This document shows, piece after piece, positions 59,810 to 64,000 of a stretch of DNA of 64,000 bases. This DNA comes from Eucommia ulmoides. Its lineage: Eukaryota; Streptophyta; Magnoliopsida; Garryales; Eucommiaceae. A program made the translations under genes and the position numbers. Every line of letters begins with the position of its first letter. Position 1 is the stretch's first letter. Below the pieces are notes generated by a model that did no database searches, was not told where the DNA came from, and saw only the letters and a list, made by a program, of their open reading frames with translations. The stretch covers positions 8,743,001 through 8,807,000 of the forward strand of contig CM028340.1 in assembly GCA_016647705.1 (NCBI GenBank), in the 5' to 3' direction.

Positions 59810-60050
59810 TTACCGTCGCGGCGCTGGGAATCATCACTGCTGCGGTGTGAGCGCCTTTTTAAAACCAAAATATTCTGTCATGTCACTGCTGCGGCGGTGA
59901 ATCACCTTTTTCAAAAACTAAACATTTTGCTGCTTCATCGCCGTGGTGGTGGATTTCACCGCTGCGGCGGTGAAGCGTTTATGCTGAAAACTTGACATTC
60001 TGCTGATTCACCGCCGCGGCGATGCGTCCACGGATGCAGCGGTAAGCCTG
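59810..60050 (-). repeat. GC-rich palindromic minisatellite in the leader of the nested element
   Basis: Variants of CACCGCCGCGGCGGTG recur about every 30-60 bp (for example TCACTGCTGCGGCGGTGAA, TTCACCGCTGCGGCGGTGAA, TTCACCGCCGCGGCGATG), with links such as TTTTTCAAAAACTAAACATT. The same motif clusters occur in the LTRs at 56655-56775, 61662-61795 and 46180-46350. Confidence 0.85.
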
Positions 60051-60643
60051 CTGTTGGATTTTATTTTATTTTATTTTATTTTTTTTAAGTTTTCACACAA
60101 CGGCTCCACACCATGCGTTTCCACTTCGCTTGTTCAATGTTTTTAAGTGAGAAACACATCTCCGATTATCCTTACTCCCTAATTTACCTCCAAACACGCT
60201 CCGAGACCAATTCGGCCTCCAAAAAAATAATTAATAGCAAAAATCAGCTAAAAATTGATACCTTCGGTTTTGGATCAAAAAATTTTAACTTGCTTGATTT
60301 AGCATCCCTAGCTAGACTTGGTTAAGCATTTTTCACCAAAATCCCTCATAGACAAGGAATTTGGGAAAAAAAAAATACTCTGTTGGATCACGATTCATGG
60401 TATTGAAGTTGGATTCTTGTCTCTCTCCTTATCCTTTTCAACTTACACTCGATCTCGGGATCAAGAGTCAATAATTTCAACTTCTTCTATAATGCATGTA
60501 CTATTTGATCACAACTCACGAAACAAATTAACAAAATAAATAAAAAGAAATTTAAAACAAAAGAATTGTCTGGATTAATATTCAACTACTTAGTCGCAAT
60601 ATCAACCAATTCAACACCGTCCCCGGCAACGGTGCCAAAAACT

Positions 60644-61988
60644 TGTACGCGCGAGGATTTCACGTCCTCGCGGTATTGACTACTCGCAAGTGCACGAGGT
60701 CTAGTTTTAATATAGTGAATCTTTGAAGATCGGATATCGTTCCCACAGAGACGGGTTGAATAATTGAGTATCGCAATTGACATAGTCTCCTATTATCTAG
60801 ATGGTTAAAGAAATATTTTAAAATTAAACTAAGCTAAACTACAATTAGTGGGTTAATCATAACTAAGTTGATTAACTACGGATTGATTTCGTTCACTTAA
60901 TACATGTTTGATTTTGTTTTAGTTAACAATAACGGAGTTTAGGTATCCGACAATCTCGGTTCGTAAACTCCTCCGCCACCTTTTCCGAGTGTAAGACGGG
61001 GGAATACGCAACTTCGTGTCAATGCCGAAGTCCTCCTCAATGTCTTAACGACTTTAGGCCACGTGAGTCTTGACCCAACGTCATTGATTGCACAATAACT
61101 AAAACCCTCCCAGGTCGTTAGGTCGTAACGATGTGTTTACCCTAGTCCGAATCCAAGGTTACCTCTTCCGAGCATCAAACCCTAGATTCTTAAATCCAAC
61201 CCTAATACCTTAACAAGCATATTGAAGTTGTCATAAAATGATAAACACAATCAGATTTAAAAGCAAACAACCATTAAAGAAACATATATTAAACCAAACT
61301 AGTATTTACACAACTATACCGATCCCTAGCTAACATTTAACTAATCTATCATGATCTTAGCCATTGGAACATTAAACCAAGAGGGATTCATCATCGTTCA
61401 CAATAAAATAATAAATTACAAAGAGAGAAAGATCAAAGCTTAAAGTGGAGTAGTTTCCACTTTGGCCGAAGATCGATCCGCTAATGTTTCTTCTTCCCGA
61501 ATGATGAATCTCTTCTTTGAGCTCTTCGAAAATGGCCAAGGATCACCTCCTAAGTGTTAGGGACGTTCAACCATCCATCATCTTCAATGGAAATGAGGGA
61601 AAAATGTTTTATAGGTGCAAGATTTCAAAATATCTGAAAATATCTATTTACTGTGCAAAGGTCACCGCCGCAGCGATGGGATAAGTCAGTTGGTTCTCTG
61701 AAGTTTCACCGCCGCGGCGGTTGGACTTTTATGCTCAAAACAGCCCTCTTTGCATTCTCACCGCCGCGGCGGTGGATTCATCACCGCGGCGGTAGATTCT
61801 GTGATCTTGAAACCTCGTTTCTTCATCATTTCTTCACTATTTTCCCACCGTTTTCGCTCGTTTGTCTCTTGTTTGCATCCCTACACCTGAATTACGTAAA
61901 AACTAACAAAAACACAATTAAATATAACTAATTCACTCGAAAACTATCAAATTCGGCTTAGAAGTAGATAGGTATTTTACACCTATCA
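60644..61988 (-). repeat. 5' LTR of the nested element
   Basis: Minus orientation, TG at the right end and CA at the left (TGTACGCGCGAGG on the plus strand). The primer site lies immediately beyond its left end. Confidence 0.92.
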
Positions 61989-62109
61989 CCACTCTACCTG
62001 GGTAACTCATCCTCCCATTACCTTTCTGATTTTTATTGTTTTTCTACTATACTTCATCTGCATGAGCCTTAATCCTATAAATAGGCTAGTACTAATCCTC
62101 TTTGGCAGA

Positions 62110-63525
62110 AATCAATGGACGAAGAACTTCAGGCCTTCGCTAAAACTCATACCTGGGATATTGTAGATCTGTCCCCTGGAAAAACTCCTATCGAGTATAA
62201 ATGGGTGTTTAAGATCAAGACGCTCTTTGATGGCTCTGTTGAATGATATAAAGCCTGACTTGTTTCCAAGGGATTTGCTCAAGAATATGGTATTGACTAT
62301 GAAGAGATATTTGCTCCCGTGGTAAGGCTAATATCTGTCCGTACACTACTTGCTGTGGTCGCTATTCGAAAATGGACTCTCTTTCAAATGGATGTAAAAA
62401 ATGCATTTCTCAATGGCTATCTTCTTGAGGAAGTATATATGCATACCCTTCTTGGCCTGACTGCTCCTCGAAATAAAGTCTGTCGCCTTCGCGGTGCTCT
62501 ATATGGTTTGAAACAAGCTCCACGTGTCTGGTTTGCAAAATTTAATACTATTATTCATCAGTTCTGGTTCACACCTAGTACTCATGATTCGGCTCTGTTT
62601 ATTTTCCATACTGCCAATGGTATTATCCTTCTTTTACTATATGTGGATGATATGGTTATTAATGGAGATGATATACGCGGCATTTTTGAACTCAAAAAGT
62701 TTTTAAGTGGTCAATTTGAGATGAAAGACCTTGGCGTGCTCACCTATTTTCTTGGTCTTGAAGTCTCATCGGGTTTTGATGGATATTTTCTCTCTCAGGC
62801 CAAATATGCCTCGGATATCCTTTCCAAAGTTGGGATCACTGACTCAACCACTACCACTACTCCTCTCAAGCCGAATGTCAAACTTATCCCACTTGATGGT
62901 TTACCTCTTCAGGATGCTACTCTATATCGCCAACTGGTTGAGAGTCTTTTATACCTTTACTGTCACTCGCCCAGACATTGCTTATGCCGTTCATTAGGTC
63001 AACCAGTTCTTGTCTGTTCCTCGGACCACCCATTACTCGGCTATTCTTTGCATTCTTCGGTATGTCAAGGGTACATTATTTCATGGGCTTCATTTCTCAG
63101 CTCAGTCTGCTCCCGTCTTACAAGCTTATTCTGATGCCGATTGAATCAGTAACCCCACCGACAGATGTTCAACCACTGATTACTGTTTCTTTTTGGGCAA
63201 TTCTCTCATTTTTTGGCGTAGTAAGAAACAAACTGTAGTTTCTCGCTCTAGTACTGAAGCTGAATATCGTGTCATGGCTGATGTAACTCAAGAACTTCTC
63301 TGGCTTCGATGGTTCCTCGCTGACATGGGCATCTCTTCTTCTACTGCCACTACCTTACGCTGTGATAACAAGAGTGCTATTCAGATCACTCACAATGATG
63401 TGTTCCACGAGCGTACAAAACACATCGAGAATGATTGTCACTTCATTCGTCATCACATTCTCCAGAATACGGTTCGTCTACAATCCTTCAGTTCAACCGA
63501 TCAGACAACAGACATTTTTCACTAA
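62110..63525 (+). pseudogene. Copia reverse transcriptase and RNase H relic
   Basis: The frame resumes right of the insert with MDEELQAFAKTHTWDIVDLS and YKWVFKIK, passes two stops near 62245-62257, then is open from 62319. Motifs follow in order: FQMDVKNAFLNGYLLEEVYM, LYGLKQAPRVWFAKF and the catalytic YVDD at 62640-62651 (LLYVDDMVINGDD), then FEMKDLGVLTYFLGLEV. A frameshift near 62945 ends it. The RNase H part reads WRSKKQTVVSRSSTEAEYRV, WLRWFLADMGI and HIENDCHFIRHH. The order of motifs is diagnostic of Ty1/copia. It lacks an intact reading frame and cannot make the enzyme. Confidence 0.92.
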
Positions 63526-63608
63526 GGCTCATCCACCCGGACGCTTTCACTCTCTGGTTTTCAAACTCAAGTTCACCTCTCACTTACCGCCTTAAGTTTG
63601 AGGGAGGA

Positions 63609-63695
63609 TGTTAATGTATTATACGGGCTTGACCCACGTGGCCCATTAGGGCAAAACCCTAGTCCCCACGTCCCTTATAAATATGTATATATCGT
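63609..63695 (+). repeat. 3' LTR of the copia element, truncated
   Basis: TGTTAATGTATTATACGGGC to ATATGTATATATCG matches the first part of the 5' LTR. Homology stops at about 63693 and the last 65-70 bases of the LTR are absent. Confidence 0.8.
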
Positions 63696-63793
63696 TTCTA
63701 CTAACCTCTGCATTTGACCAGTTGCCCATTTCTCAAAATCTCCCATCGTCTTCAACCTCCCAACAATCATACAGTGCTTCCAACTCCTCTCCA

Positions 63794-63919
63794 ATGGCCA
63801 TTTTTCCCTCATCTCTCTCTTCTTACCGTCACCTCCGTCCAACACTAATCCCTCTCTCATTTGATCATAATCATCGTCGCCTATTCCGCCTAAAACTTGT
63901 TTCAGTTCCCCCACACTGA
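63794..63919 (+). CDS. Possible gene start with organelle-targeting-like N-terminus
   Basis: ATG at 63794 opens MAIFPSSLSSYRHLRPTLIP and then SFDHNHRRLFRLKLVSVPPH, a Ser/Arg/Leu-rich sequence without acidic residues until Asp, resembling a transit peptide. It meets a stop after 42 codons. A second frame (MHFSTNTVISDQFDQRKVL) begins three bases later and runs to the window edge. It could be exon 1 of a real gene continuing to the right, a damaged gene copy, or chance. The minus strand also has an 89-codon frame here, so strand is unsure. Confidence 0.25.
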   Translation: MAIFPSSLSSYRHLRPTLIPLSFDHNHRRLFRLKLVSVPPH

Positions 63920-64000
63920 TGCATTTCTCCACAAACACTGTCATCTCCGACCAATTCGATCAACGGAAGGTCCTGAATTGGACGGCCCGTAATCACCGCC

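Larger units (their letters stand above)
55618..61988 (-). mobile_element. Non-autonomous gypsy-type LTR element nested in the copia element
   Basis: Two LTRs of 1346 and 1345 bp in minus orientation enclose about 3.7 kb. Beside the right LTR the minus strand shows the primer site TGGCACCGTTGCCGGGGA (60620-60637). Beside the left LTR it shows the polypurine tract TTTTGGGGGTATT (56964-56976). Flanks CCGCT (55613-55617) and CCACT (61989-61993) are a one-mismatch target duplication inside copia text. There is no polymerase, only a short gag-like relic (58695-59195), so it depended on a partner for copying. The primer site type points to Ty3/gypsy (Athila/Tat side). Confidence 0.9.
52752..63695 (+). 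mobile_element. Ty1/copia retrotransposon split by a nested element
   Basis: The 5' LTR (52752-52910) is followed directly by TGGTATCAAGAAC, a tRNA-Met primer-site variant. Protease, integrase, reverse transcriptase and RNase H relics follow in copia order. A polypurine tract (GAGGGAGGA) and a truncated 3' LTR (from 63609) close it. Removing the insert at 55618-61988 leaves about 4.6 kb. The gag is largely deleted: only an N-terminal stub (SPGSTAMPMGSSLIFNAKE) precedes the protease. It is therefore non-autonomous and decayed. Confidence 0.9.

Noticed and set aside
1..64000. tRNA or rRNA genes
   Set aside because: No cloverleaf with A and B box spacing and no rRNA-like block was noticed on reading. 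A covariance-model search would be decisive.

Overview
This window looks like repeat-dominated intergenic DNA from a flowering plant nuclear genome, probably a dicot (inference). The evidence is AT-rich DNA full of plant-type transposable elements: Mutator-like (MULE), hAT, foldback elements and MITEs, Ty3/gypsy (Tat-type), Ty1/copia and L1-type LINE ORF1. There are no bacterial operons, no tRNA or rRNA genes and no CRISPR array. Almost every protein-coding signal belongs to a decayed transposon. Host-gene candidates are a small single-exon membrane protein (26997-27260, minus), a damaged paralogue of it (4060-4802, minus), one orphan exon (about 6349-6685, minus) and a possible gene start at the right edge.

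Layout. 1-7.1 kb: a LINE ORF1 relic (minus), the damaged paralogue split by a hAT element with a perfect 8-bp target duplication, a foldback element and a MITE. 7.1-25.6 kb: a large MULE-like unit. It holds a MURA transposase pseudogene (plus strand) and two copies of a Ulp1/C48-peptidase-type gene (minus strand). Between their exons lies a dispersed noncoding repeat built on the perfect palindrome AGTAGATATCTACT. The left Ulp1 copy keeps catalytic-domain exons but has stops and substitutions. The right copy has lost the catalytic exons. A 2.1-kb solo LTR sits inside the left copy. 25.6-27.8 kb: an LTR fragment and the small gene.

27.8-44.1 kb: a 16-kb Tat-type gypsy element with both LTRs, primer site, polypurine tract, gag-RT-RNaseH-integrase relics, a 3' minisatellite and a 919-bp tandem duplication. 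A foreign LTR is inserted in its integrase. A LINE that has ORF1 but no ORF2 is inserted in its 3' LTR. 45.0-50.1 kb: an LTR-like sequence holding a solo LTR, then another solo LTR. 52.8-63.7 kb: a copia element with 159-bp LTRs, split by a 6.4-kb non-autonomous gypsy-type element (minus) with two 1.35-kb LTRs. The solo LTR at 45.96-47.55 kb belongs to the same family as that nested element.

How the parts work together: no functioning pathway is visible. The order of nesting gives relative ages. The copia element predates its gypsy-type insert, the Tat element predates the LINE and the foreign LTR, and the MULE repeats predate the solo LTR. The most unusual signal is the palindromic repeat family of the MULE unit together with the duplicated, half-stripped Ulp1-type genes.
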